DNA of 64,000 nt from an uncultured Bradyrhizobium sp. Its GTDB lineage: Bacteria > Pseudomonadota > Alphaproteobacteria > Rhizobiales > Xanthobacteraceae. The stretch lies in NCBI RefSeq assembly GCF_936943645.1, contig NZ_CAKZJO010000044.1, positions 1 to 64,000 on the forward strand. The letters are read 5' to 3'. The position numbers and the translations under genes were made by a program. Under the pieces are notes generated by a model. The model was given only the letters and a program-made list of their open reading frames with translations. It did no database searches and was not told where the DNA came from. Each line of letters begins with the position of its first letter. Position 1 is the stretch's first letter. Shown here in pieces: positions 56,299 to 64,000 of this stretch.

Positions 56299-56943
56299 CT
56301 AAACTTGTTCGATGACGATGCTGTTGATCTCGTTCGCGACGTCGTCGAAGCGATCGGCCACCTTCTCGAGGTGGTCATAGATCTCGACGCCGACGATGAA
56401 ATCCATCGCGTTGCCGTCGCGATGCTTGAGAAACAGCTCCTTCAGCCCGATGTCATGGAGATCGTCGACGCGGCCCTCCAGCTTGCCGAGCTCTTCCGTG
56501 ATGGCGGTCAGCATGGCCACGTTCGGGCCGATCGACTGCATCAGCGGCAGCGCACGGCCGACCAGATTGGCGCATTCGATCAGAAGTCCCCCGATCTCGC
56601 GCATCGGGGGCTCGAAGCTGCGGACCTCGAACAGCATCACGGCCTTGGCCGTCTGTTGCATCTGGTCGATGGCGTCGTCCATCGACGTGATGAGGTTCTT
56701 GATATCGCCACGGTCGAACGGGGTGATGAAGGTGCGGCGCACCGCCGTTAGCACCTCGCGGGTGATGTTGTCGGCGTCGTTCTCGAACTGGTTGACGCGC
56801 TGGCAATAGACCGGCGTCTCCTCGCCCCCGTTCAGCATGCCCTGCAGCGCGATCGAGCCCTGAATCACCGTCTGGGCATGGCGGTCGAACAGGTCGAAGA
56901 ACCGTTCTTCCTTGGGCAGGAACGCGCGAAACCATCGCATCAT
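56299..56943 (-). CDS. DUF47 (PhoU-like) regulator of PiT
   Basis: 214 residues, all helical: FLPKEERFFDLFDRHA, then two helical bundles with DADN-type acidic residues and DEIEKVADRFDDVANE-like end (YDHLEKVADRFDDVANEI). DUF47 proteins accompany PiT and influence phosphate uptake. Operon DUF47-pit. Confidence 0.92.
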   Translation of the reverse strand: MMRWFRAFLPKEERFFDLFDRHAQTVIQGSIALQGMLNGGEETPVYCQRVNQFENDADNITREVLTAVRRTFITPFDRGDIKNLITSMDDAIDQMQQTAKAVMLFEVRSFEPPMREIGGLLIECANLVGRALPLMQSIGPNVAMLTAITEELGKLEGRVDDLHDIGLKELFLKHRDGNAMDFIVGVEIYDHLEKVADRFDDVANEINSIVIEQV

Positions 56944-57099
56944 GGGGATAGGCTACCGGTTGGAAATGGCCAGGCCCGAATGGGCCGTCATGAAACTGTC
57001 ATAGACCATTTTCGATCCGCGCGCGTGTCATCTCACGCCCGCGGAGCCGGATCATCCACCGGATTATCGCGCCATAGAAACTGACGCGATATCAATTGC
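56944..57099. other. Intergenic, DUF47 promoter region
   Basis: 156 bases between the DUF47 start and the livM stop. No gene or clear motif recognised. Confidence 0.35.
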
Positions 57100-58068
57100 T
57101 TAGAGCGATCGCCGGAAGTAATGCGCGATTTCGCCGATGACGCCGCGGCGGAAGGTGAGCACGCAGATCACGAAGATCGAGCCCTGGATCACCGTCACCC
57201 ACTGGCCGAAACCGGCGAGGTATTGCTGCATGGCGATGATCACGAAGGCGCCGACGACGGGCCCGAAAATGGTGCCAAGGCCACCGACCAGCGTCATCAG
57301 CACGACCTCGCCCGACATCGACCAATGCACGTCGGTGAGCGAGGCGTTCTGCGCCACGAACACTTTCAGTGCGCCGGCGAAGCCGGCCAGCGTGCCGGAC
57401 AGAACGAACGCCAGGAACTTGTACTGGTCGGTCCGGTAACCGAGCGAGATCGCGCGCGGTTCGTTCTCGCGGATCGCCTTCAGCACCTCGCCGAACGGCG
57501 AGTTGATGATGCGGAAGATCAAGAGGAAGCCGGCGAGGAACCCGACCAGCACGACGTAATAGAGCACCGTCGGCTTGGAGAGATCGAACACGCCGAACAT
57601 GCGTCCCTGCGGGATGCCCTGGATGCCGTCCTCACCATGGGTGAACGGGGCCTGCAGGTAGATGAAGTACAGGAGCTGCGACAGCGCCAGCGTGATCATC
57701 GAGAAATAGATGCCCTGACGACGGATCGAGATGAAGCCGGTGATGAGCGAGAGACCGAACGCCGCGACGATGCCGACCAGGATGCCGAGCTCGGGCGGCA
57801 GCGCCCACACTTTCAATGCATGCGCGCTGCAATAGCCGGCGGTGCCCATGAACATCGCATGGCCGAACGACAGCAGGCCGCCATAGCCGATCAAGAGGTT
57901 GAAGGCACAAGCGAGCAGCGCAAAGCACAGCGCCTGCATCACGAAGAAGGGGTAGACCCCCGTGAATGGCACCGATGCCAGCAGCAGCGCCATCACCACG
58001 AACACGATCATCTCGTCGCGCATCGCGCGCGGGGTTGCCGGCAGCGTGTCGTCCGTCAGGGTTGTCAT
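57100..58068 (-). CDS. livM: Branched-chain amino acid ABC permease LivM
   Basis: 322 residues, about eight to ten transmembrane helices, with the LivM signature GYGGLLSFGHAMFMGTAGY and, in the C-terminal half, the coupling loop AIRENEPRAISLGYR. One base separates its ATG from the livH stop. Last gene of the livGFKHM operon. Confidence 0.94.
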   Translation of the reverse strand: MTTLTDDTLPATPRAMRDEMIVFVVMALLLASVPFTGVYPFFVMQALCFALLACAFNLLIGYGGLLSFGHAMFMGTAGYCSAHALKVWALPPELGILVGIVAAFGLSLITGFISIRRQGIYFSMITLALSQLLYFIYLQAPFTHGEDGIQGIPQGRMFGVFDLSKPTVLYYVVLVGFLAGFLLIFRIINSPFGEVLKAIRENEPRAISLGYRTDQYKFLAFVLSGTLAGFAGALKVFVAQNASLTDVHWSMSGEVVLMTLVGGLGTIFGPVVGAFVIIAMQQYLAGFGQWVTVIQGSIFVICVLTFRRGVIGEIAHYFRRSL

Positions 58069-58069
58069 A

Positions 58070-58933
58070 TCAGGCCGCCCTTCCCGTCAATCCCGTTGGC
58101 TTCACCAGGAGCACCAGCACCATCAGCACGAACACGACGGTGTTGGAGGCCTCGGGGTAGAAATATTTGGTCAGGCCCTCGATCACACCGAGCGCGAAGC
58201 CGGTGATGATGGAGCCCATGATCGAACCCATGCCGCCGATCACGACCACCGCGAACACGACGATGATGAGGTCGGCGCCCATCAGCGGGCGGACCTGGTT
58301 GATCGGCGCGGAAAGCACGCCGGCCAGCGCGGCAAGACCGACGCCGAGGCCGTAGGTGAGCGTGATCATGCGCGGCACGTTGACGCCGAAAGCGCGCACC
58401 AGCGTCGGATTTTCGGTGGCGGCGCGCAGATAAGCGCCGAGCCGCGTCTTCTCGATCAGGAACCAGGTCGCAATGCACACCACCAGCGAGAAGATGACGA
58501 CCCACCCACGGTAGATCGGCAGGAACATGAAGCCGAGATTCATGCCGCCCTTGAGCTGGTCCGGAATCGCGTAAGGCAGGCCGGAGGAGCCGAAATAGTT
58601 CTGGAACACGCCCTGCACGATCAGCGCGATGCCGAAGGTCAGGAGCAGGCCGTAGAGGTGATCCAGGCCAGTCAGCCATTGCAGCATGGTCCGCTCGAGG
58701 ATCATGCCGAAGATGCCGACGATGATGGGCGCAAACAGCAGCGCCCACCAGTAGTTGATCCCGCCGAGGTTCAACAGGAAATAGGCGACGAAGGCGCCCA
58801 TCATGTAGAGCGCGCCATGGGCGAAATTGATGATGTTGAGCATGCCGAAGATCACGGCAAGCCCGAGACTGAGCAGCGCGTAGAACGAGCCGTTGATCAG
58901 TCCCACCAGTAGCTGAGCGTATAGAGCCTGCAT
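58070..58933 (-). CDS. livH: Branched-chain amino acid ABC permease LivH
   Basis: 287 residues from ATG 58933 (frame extends to 58981). N-terminus MQALYAQLLVGLINGSFYAL and a C-terminal FAVVVIGGMGSIMGSIITG loop are typical of LivH. Partner of LivM. Confidence 0.93.
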   Translation of the reverse strand: MQALYAQLLVGLINGSFYALLSLGLAVIFGMLNIINFAHGALYMMGAFVAYFLLNLGGINYWWALLFAPIIVGIFGMILERTMLQWLTGLDHLYGLLLTFGIALIVQGVFQNYFGSSGLPYAIPDQLKGGMNLGFMFLPIYRGWVVIFSLVVCIATWFLIEKTRLGAYLRAATENPTLVRAFGVNVPRMITLTYGLGVGLAALAGVLSAPINQVRPLMGADLIIVVFAVVVIGGMGSIMGSIITGFALGVIEGLTKYFYPEASNTVVFVLMVLVLLVKPTGLTGRAA

Positions 58934-59007
58934 CGATCCCGCACCCGATCCCTTAGGCGTTCCCTTGAAAGTCGCCCGCAAGCCCTAGAGGCCTGCGGGC
59001 CGTTGTC

Positions 59008-60231
59008 TTACTTCTTCAACAGCGCGCATTTGCTTTCGGACAGCGGCGTGAAGGCCTGGTCGCCCGGCACCGTGCCGACCAGCTTGTAGAAGTCCCACGG
59101 TCCCTTGGACTCCGAAGGCTTCTTCACCTCGAACAGATAGGCGTTGTGGATGGTGCGGCCGTTGGGCTGGATCTCGCCCTTGCCGAACAGATCGTCCTCC
59201 GTCGGCATCGACTTCATCTTTTCCACGACCTTGACGCCGTCATGCGGATTGCCGCCGAGCGCGTCCAGCGCCTTGAGATAGTGACGCACGCCTGCATAGA
59301 CGCCGGCCTGCACCATGGTGGGCGGCGCGTTGTTCTTCATCTTCTCGGCGAAGCGCTTCGAGAACGCCCGGGTCTTGTCATTCATGTCCCAATAGAACGT
59401 CTCGGTGAAGTTGAGGCCCTGCGCCGTCTCCAGCCCGATCGCCTTGACGTCGGTGAGGAAGAGCAGGAGCGCCGCGAGCTTCTGACCGCCCTTGCCGATG
59501 CCGAACTCGGCCGCCTGCTTGATCGTGTTGGTGGTGTCGCCGCCGGCATTGGCAAGACCGATGATCTTTGCCTTGGACGACTGCGCCTGGAGCAGGAAGG
59601 ACGAGAAGTCCGGCGTGTTCAGCGGATGCTTGACGCCGCCGATCACCTTGCCGCCGTTGGCGGTGACGACCGCCGTGGTGTCACGCTCGAGTGCCGCACC
59701 GAAGGCGTAGTCGGCGGTCAGGAAGAACCAGCTGTCGCCGCCCGCCTTGACCAGTGCCTGGCCGGTGGTGTGGGCCAGCATATAGGTGTCGTAGGTCCAG
59801 TGCACGGTGTTGGGCGAGCACTGCGCGTTGGTGAGGTCGGAGGTCGCCGCACCCGAATTGATATAGACGCCGTTCTTTTCCTTGATGACGTTGTTGACGG
59901 CGAGCGCCACGCCGGAGTTCGGCACGTCGACGATGATGTCGACCTTGTCGACGTCGAACCATTGCCGCGCGATCGCGGTGCCGATGTCGGGCTTGTTCTG
60001 ATGGTCGCCGGAGATGATGTCGATCTTCCAGCCCTTTGCAGCCAGACCGGAATCCTCGACGGCCATCTGGGCGGCGAGAGTCGAGCCGGGCCCGCCGAGA
60101 TCGGCATAGAGACCGGACTGATCGGACAGCGCGCCGATCTTGACGGTCTTGTCCTGCGCGGATGCGACGCCTGTCACGGCGAAGGTGAGCGCGGTGGTCA
60201 ACAGCAACGATGCAATCGACTTCGTCTTCAT
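59008..60231 (-). CDS. livK: Branched-chain amino acid binding protein LivK
   Basis: 407 residues from ATG 60231 (AAGGAAAG upstream). Signal peptide (SIASLLLTTALTFAVTGVASA). Type I fold. Sits between livF and livH. Close relative of the orphan at 44676. Confidence 0.94.
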   Translation of the reverse strand: MKTKSIASLLLTTALTFAVTGVASAQDKTVKIGALSDQSGLYADLGGPGSTLAAQMAVEDSGLAAKGWKIDIISGDHQNKPDIGTAIARQWFDVDKVDIIVDVPNSGVALAVNNVIKEKNGVYINSGAATSDLTNAQCSPNTVHWTYDTYMLAHTTGQALVKAGGDSWFFLTADYAFGAALERDTTAVVTANGGKVIGGVKHPLNTPDFSSFLLQAQSSKAKIIGLANAGGDTTNTIKQAAEFGIGKGGQKLAALLLFLTDVKAIGLETAQGLNFTETFYWDMNDKTRAFSKRFAEKMKNNAPPTMVQAGVYAGVRHYLKALDALGGNPHDGVKVVEKMKSMPTEDDLFGKGEIQPNGRTIHNAYLFEVKKPSESKGPWDFYKLVGTVPGDQAFTPLSESKCALLKK

Positions 60232-60344
60232 GCAACTTTCCTTCTTGAATTTTCTCGTTGGCAGTTCGTCTGTCTGAGCACGCTTGTCCCGGAAAACCGC
60301 CATACAGATTACGATAGCGCGGCCCGCCGGTTTCAGATCATGCT

Positions 60345-61103
60345 CTAGACACCCAAATAGGTGTGGAGCTTGTCCATGTTGGCGGCAAGCTCGGCATTGG
60401 AAAACCCGTCAATGATCTTGCCGTGCTCGACCACGTAGTAACGGTCGGCGACGGTGGATGCGAAGCGGAAATTCTGCTCGACCAGGAGGATCGTGAAACC
60501 TTCCTTCTTGAGCCGCGCGATGGTGTGGCCGATCTGCTGGATGATGACGGGGGCAAGGCCCTCGGTCGGCTCGTCCAGCATCAGGAAGCTCGCGCCGGTG
60601 CGCAGGATGCGCGCGATCGCGAGCATCTGCTGCTCACCGCCGGACAGCTTGGTGCCCTGGCTGTTGAGCCGCTCCTTCAGGTTCGGGAACAACTCGAAGA
60701 TCTGCTCGAGCGGCAATCCGCCTTCACGGACCACCGGCGGCAGCATCAAATTCTCGCGCACGTCGAGGCTGGAGAATATGCCCCGCTCCTCCGGGCAGAA
60801 CGCGATGCCACTGCGCGCGATCTTGTCGGAGGTCGTGCGGATGATCTCCTGGTTGTTGAACTTCACCGACCCGGTACGCTTGCCGATGATGCCCATGATC
60901 GACTTCAGCGTGGTCGTCTTGCCGGCGCCGTTGCGCCCGAGCAGGGTGACGACCTCGCCCGCATTCACGTCGAAGTTGATCCCGTGCAGGATGTGGGACT
61001 CGCCGTACCATGCTTCGAGGTTGCGGACCTGAAGGATGTTTCCGCCGGTCGCGGCCTTGGCAGAACCCTTGGCCGGAGCCTCGGCGATCGCAGTGTCAGG
61101 CAT
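60345..61103 (-). CDS. livF: Branched-chain amino acid ABC ATPase LivF
   Basis: 252 residues. Walker A GRNGAGKTT, signature LSGGEQQM, Walker B LMLDEPTEGLAP. A 25-residue N-terminal extension (GSAKAATGGN) precedes the domain. Overlaps livG by 8 bases. Confidence 0.95.
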   Translation of the reverse strand: MPDTAIAEAPAKGSAKAATGGNILQVRNLEAWYGESHILHGINFDVNAGEVVTLLGRNGAGKTTTLKSIMGIIGKRTGSVKFNNQEIIRTTSDKIARSGIAFCPEERGIFSSLDVRENLMLPPVVREGGLPLEQIFELFPNLKERLNSQGTKLSGGEQQMLAIARILRTGASFLMLDEPTEGLAPVIIQQIGHTIARLKKEGFTILLVEQNFRFASTVADRYYVVEHGKIIDGFSNAELAANMDKLHTYLGV

Positions 61104-61851
61104 GACCGGCTCCCAGATAGGCTTCCTTGACGCGCTCGTCCTTGGTGAGCTCCGAGTAGTGGCCCTGCGCGAGCACCTGCCCGCGCGTCAGCACGGTGAT
61201 GATGTCAGAGAGGTTGGCCACGACGCTCAAATTATGCTCGACCATCAGGATGGTGTATTTGGCGGAGATGCGCTTGATCAGCGCCGCGATCTTGTCGATG
61301 TCCTCGTGGCCCATACCGGCCATCGGCTCGTCCAGCAGCATCATCTCAGGGTCGAGCGCGAGCGTCGTTGCGATCTCGAGTGCGCGCTTGCGTCCATAGG
61401 GCATCTCGACCGCAGGCGTGTTGGCGAATTCGCTGAGGCCGACGTCGTTCAAGAGCTCGCGCGCGCGATCGTTGAAGCGGTTGAGCACCGACTTGGAACG
61501 CCAGAAATCGAACGACGAGCCGTGCTGGCGCTGAAGCGCGACGCGGACGTTCTCCTGCGCGGTGAGATGCGGAAACACCGCCGAAATCTGGAACGAGCGA
61601 ACAAGCCCCATCCGAGCCACGTCGGCAGGCGCCATCGCGGTAATGTCCTGCCCCTTGTACAGGATTTTTCCGGCAGACGGTTTGAGGAACTTGGTCAGAA
61701 GATTGAAGCAGGTCGTCTTGCCGGCCCCGTTCGGGCCAATCAACGCATGAATGCTTCCACGGCGAACCTTGAGCGCAACGTCGCGGACGGCGAAGAAGCC
61801 CGCAAACTCCTTGGTCAAGCCTTCCGTTTCGAGAATAAACTCATCGGCCAA
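61096..61851 (-). CDS. livG: Branched-chain amino acid ABC ATPase LivG
   Basis: 251 residues. Walker A GPNGAGKTT, Walker B MLLDEPMAGMGHED, switch His in MVEHNLSVV; the signature region MPYGRKRALEIA is of LivG type. First gene of the operon livG-livF-livK-livH-livM. Substrate class is hydrophobic amino acids or aromatic acids. Confidence 0.95.
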   Translation of the reverse strand: MADEFILETEGLTKEFAGFFAVRDVALKVRRGSIHALIGPNGAGKTTCFNLLTKFLKPSAGKILYKGQDITAMAPADVARMGLVRSFQISAVFPHLTAQENVRVALQRQHGSSFDFWRSKSVLNRFNDRARELLNDVGLSEFANTPAVEMPYGRKRALEIATTLALDPEMMLLDEPMAGMGHEDIDKIAALIKRISAKYTILMVEHNLSVVANLSDIITVLTRGQVLAQGHYSELTKDERVKEAYLGAGHA

Positions 61852-62218
61852 ACAGATTTCCCCCTGCCCGCGCCAGCTGCGTGGCTGTGCTTGTTGCTTC
61901 GACCTTCCGGAGGCCTTGGATCAAGTCCTTGGAGTCTATCCTTGGAGCCTATCCGGAACGCCCTCTCCGGGCGCGGAATATGCCGGAGGTGACGGGGGTT
62001 AGGCAAGGCGGAAAGCTGAGCAGATCAGGCCTCCGGCTGGGATACAAATGCTCCCTTAGTCGGAGGTGTTGATGTCGTGCCTGCCCGGCCTCCCGGTTCG
62101 CGAAGGCACCGGTCGTCAAGTCGTCGTTAACGGTCTTTCGTTCCGGGCGCCAGCCTTCATCAAAAATTTTCCCGCAAGCGCGATCATGCGCGGGTTTTGA
62201 TGGTCTGGGAATATTGTC
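61852..62218. promoter_or_regulatory. Divergent regulatory region, livG and PAS gene
   Basis: 367 bases with no gene. It must hold the livG promoter (minus strand) and that of the PAS-like gene (plus strand). An inverted repeat CCCGC/GCGGG with TTTT after it lies at 62171-62198 and could be a terminator-like or leader hairpin. No clear -35/-10 pair. Confidence 0.45.
62171..62198 (+). terminator. Weak terminator-like hairpin
   Basis: CCCGC (62171-62175) and GCGGG (62190-62194) flank a 14-base loop with an alternative GCGC pairing, followed by TTTT. No plus-strand gene ends nearby, so a leader or attenuator role is possible. Confidence 0.3.
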
Positions 62219-62866
62219 TTGGATTTCACCAGCGCCGCTCCGTCCGTCGTCAAGTCGATCAGGCAACGTGATCTCCTGAACACGTGGCTGCGGCTTTATG
62301 CGCGCGAGCAGATCGCACCCGCGGTCTGGGAGTATCAGCCTGCGCGGCTCGAGGAAGAGCTGTCCGATCTCATCTATTATACTGTGGACGCTTCGACGCC
62401 GGTGCCGCGGCTCACCATCCAGAGCGAAAACACGCGTATCTCGCGTGCTTATGGACATACCGGCAAGGGCGTGCTGCTCGACGATTATCTCGGGCCGCGA
62501 CTCGCGCCTTACGTGATGCCGATCTATTACGAATGCGTGGCGCGCGGACTGCCCGTCTACAGTGTTGCCGACGTCGACGACGTCTACGGGCGCATCGTCG
62601 CTTATGAACGGCTGCTGCTGCCTTTCCAGACCGACGGCAAGGTCTGTCACGTCATCGCTTCGGTCAAGACCTTCTGCGAGGACGGCGGCTTCGAGATCAA
62701 GAATCTGATGCGCGGAAATGACGCGCTACCGCGTCCGAAGCTGCGCGCCGTGATCGATCAGGAGCTGTTTCATCGAGCGCCTGGCCGCATTGCGGCGGCC
62801 GAGATCGTCGAGTTTGCGGACCAGCCGGATGCCGGCATCCCCACCGAGATCATCGAGCTGAACTAA
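62219..62866 (+). CDS. PAS-domain-like cytoplasmic protein
   Basis: 215 residues from TTG 62219 (GGGA about 11 bases upstream); no ATG in frame is available nearby. The N-terminal half resembles the PAS_5 family (LLNTWLRLYAREQIAPAVWEYQPARL region). The second part, VYSVADVDDVYGRIVAYERLLLP, fits the same family. No transmembrane helix and no output domain is seen. Probably a small sensory protein; ligand unknown. Confidence 0.72.
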   Translation: MDFTSAAPSVVKSIRQRDLLNTWLRLYAREQIAPAVWEYQPARLEEELSDLIYYTVDASTPVPRLTIQSENTRISRAYGHTGKGVLLDDYLGPRLAPYVMPIYYECVARGLPVYSVADVDDVYGRIVAYERLLLPFQTDGKVCHVIASVKTFCEDGGFEIKNLMRGNDALPRPKLRAVIDQELFHRAPGRIAAAEIVEFADQPDAGIPTEIIELN

Positions 62867-62890
62867 AAGCGACGAGATCTGGATGAAGCG

Positions 62891-63250
62891 TCATCGCGAT
62901 TTGGCGCCGACTTCCTTGGCGTAGACGTCCGGCTTGAAGCCGACCAGCAGCTTGCCGCCGATCTCCAGCACCGGCCGCTTGATCATCGATGGTTGCGCTA
63001 GCATCAGGGCCAGCGCCTTTTTTTCGGTGACGCCTTCCTTGTCGGACTCGGGCAGGTTCTTGAACGTCGTCCCGGCGCGATTGAGCAGCGTTTCCCAACC
63101 GACCTTGTCGCTCCACTGCTTGAGCTTGTCCTTCTCCACGCCCGCCGTCTTGTAATCGTGGAATTCATACGCGACGCCATGCGTGTCGAGCCAGGCGCGC
63201 GCCTTCTTCATGGTGTCGCAGTTCTTGATGCCGTAGATGATGTTGGGCAA
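62891..63250 (-). CDS. ArsC/YffB-like thioredoxin-fold protein
   Basis: 119 residues from TTG 63250, which has GAGGAA six bases upstream and opens MPNIIYGIKNCDTMKKA after initiation. ATG 63268 would add MREELV. Similar in length to YffB. A single Cys in NCDTM, no CxxC. The family relates to arsenate reductase and Spx; arsenate reduction is not shown. Confidence 0.85.
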   Translation of the reverse strand: MPNIIYGIKNCDTMKKARAWLDTHGVAYEFHDYKTAGVEKDKLKQWSDKVGWETLLNRAGTTFKNLPESDKEGVTEKKALALMLAQPSMIKRPVLEIGGKLLVGFKPDVYAKEVGAKSR

Positions 63251-63355
63251 GACCAGTTCCTCGCGCATGCGTGGTGCTTCGGCTGCGGCGTTGTACGAAA
63301 CTCCGCTTCGCGCGACAATATCGCGAACGACGCCAACTCGCCGAACGGACATCTC

Positions 63356-63727
63356 ATGCACGTCACGCACGACCCCGCGGCCGCCGCCGCGCCGACTATC
63401 GATTTCAACAGCTTCCTCGCGGTCGATATCCGCGTCGGCACGATCGTCGACGCCAAGCCGTTCCCCGAGGCGCGCAAGCCGGCGTTTCGGCTGTGGATCG
63501 ATTTCGGACCCGCCATCGGCGTGCGCAAGAGCTCGGCCCAGATCACCGAAAACCATCCGCTCGAGACGCTGGTGGGGCAACAGGTCGCGGCCGTCGTCAA
63601 TTTCCCACCGCGCCAGATCGGGCCTGTCGTCTCGGAGGTGCTGACGCTCGGTTTCCCCGACGCCGACGGCAAGGTCGTGCTGGTGCAGCCGAGCAAGCCC
63701 GTTCCGAACGGCGGACGGCTGTTCTAG
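63356..63727 (+). CDS. csaA: tRNA-binding domain protein CsaA
   Basis: 123 residues from ATG 63356. OB-fold tRNA-binding domain: DIRVGTIVDAKPFPEARKPAF, LVGQQVAAVVNFPPRQIG, SEVLTLGF. CsaA shows chaperone and tRNA-binding activity. The gene is divergent from the ArsC-like gene. Confidence 0.92.
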   Translation: MHVTHDPAAAAAPTIDFNSFLAVDIRVGTIVDAKPFPEARKPAFRLWIDFGPAIGVRKSSAQITENHPLETLVGQQVAAVVNFPPRQIGPVVSEVLTLGFPDADGKVVLVQPSKPVPNGGRLF

Positions 63728-63810
63728 CCGCAAGATCGCGTAAGGTCGCCTTCGTGGACGCGCCTGCAACGACATAATCCTGCTCCGTCCCGGCCCCGGG
63801 CCGGCTGGCC

Positions 63811-63839
63811 TTGACCAAAATCCCCCTGCGCGATACAAA
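63811..63839 (+). promoter_or_regulatory. Possible promoter of the right-edge TetR gene
   Basis: TTGACC (63811-63816) and TACAAA (63834-63839) are spaced by 17 bases. The -10 box touches the left arm of the inverted repeat, as expected for a repressed promoter. Confidence 0.4.
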
Positions 63840-63922
63840 CTGACTGATCGATCGTTTTTTATTATGATCAACCTGTGGCACCGCCAACGGAGGCCACCAG
63901 AAAAACGATCATCCCGTCAGTT
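63838..63922. promoter_or_regulatory. Widely spaced inverted repeat, likely TetR operator region
   Basis: Left arm 63838-63859 and right arm 63901-63922 match in inverted orientation at 18 of 22 positions, including AACTGAC/GTCAGTT and GATCGTTTTT/AAAAACGATC. The 41-base spacer suggests two operators or a looped complex. It lies 17-101 bases before the TetR start. Confidence 0.6.
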
Positions 63923-63938
63923 ATTTAGGGACAGCCCA

Positions 63939-64000
63939 ATGCCCAAGATCAGCGACAAGCAGCGGGAAAGCCGGCGGCAGCAGATCCTCGAAGCCGCCCT
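63939..64000 (+). CDS. TetR family regulator, truncated at window edge
   Basis: Only about 20 residues are visible from ATG 63939 (MPKISDKQRESRRQQILEAA). The pattern RRQQILEAA is the first helix of TetR/AcrR helix-turn-helix domains. The rest lies outside the window. The inverted repeat upstream supports a self-regulating repressor. Confidence 0.75.
   Translation, partial: MPKISDKQRESRRQQILEAA

Overview
The window looks like chromosomal DNA of a Bradyrhizobium-type alphaproteobacterium. It is GC-rich throughout, the proteins read as Bradyrhizobium/Rhodopseudomonas homologues, and the gaps hold intergenic palindromes of the kind scattered through Bradyrhizobium genomes. No tRNA, rRNA, CRISPR array, transposase, integrase or prophage gene was recognised. 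Most of the window is core genome.

Layout. 0.5-3.8 kb: secreted caspase-like protein, Gly/Ser-rich exported protein and Pro/Ala-rich membrane protein. 3.7-10.5 kb, minus strand: fabD-fabG, acpP-fabF, mltG, yicC and gmk (fatty acid synthesis, envelope, GMP kinase). 10.7-13.8 kb: membrane GGDEF cyclase, then a TetR-desaturase operon with a long palindromic operator. 14.1-16.6 kb: rpsF-rpsR-DUF2232-rplI. 16.6-20.3 kb: TetR-thioesterase operon, c-type cytochrome and cyclopropane fatty acid synthase. 20.3-25.5 kb: two small genes flanking a textbook CRP-type site, then dnaB, alr, a Cys-rich small protein, xth and a GFA-family protein. 25.7-28.7 kb: a large membrane KAP P-loop NTPase and a small hypothetical gene. 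28.9-34.1 kb: a FadR-type regulator with its operator, then a dehydrogenase, a four-gene polar-amino-acid-type ABC importer and an RpiB-like isomerase. 34.4-38.4 kb: a TauE/SafE exporter, then a periplasmic binding protein overlapping a GGDEF-EAL protein. 38.6-44.5 kb: radA, cvpA, purF, an SDR and an NHL-propeller protein. 44.7-50.0 kb: orphan LivK-like binding protein, then yfgM-like/lipoprotein/der/MFS. 50.2-54.8 kb: acyl-CoA ligase, nnrU-like gene, exported hypothetical, prfC. 54.9-57 kb: guanidine-II riboswitch candidate with gdx/sugE, then PiT phosphate transporter and DUF47. 57.1-61.9 kb: complete livGFKHM operon. 62.2-64 kb: PAS-like protein, ArsC-like protein, csaA and the start of a TetR gene.

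The most informative signals beyond ordinary annotation are regulatory: the two-hairpin ACGR element before gdx, the TetR, FadR and CRP-type operator sequences, and the binding-protein/GGDEF-EAL pair, which suggests ligand-controlled c-di-GMP signalling. The KAP NTPase is the main accessory-looking gene. I did not find a clearly new multi-gene system; the binding-protein/GGDEF-EAL pair and the FadR-controlled catabolic operon are the best candidates for undescribed biology.
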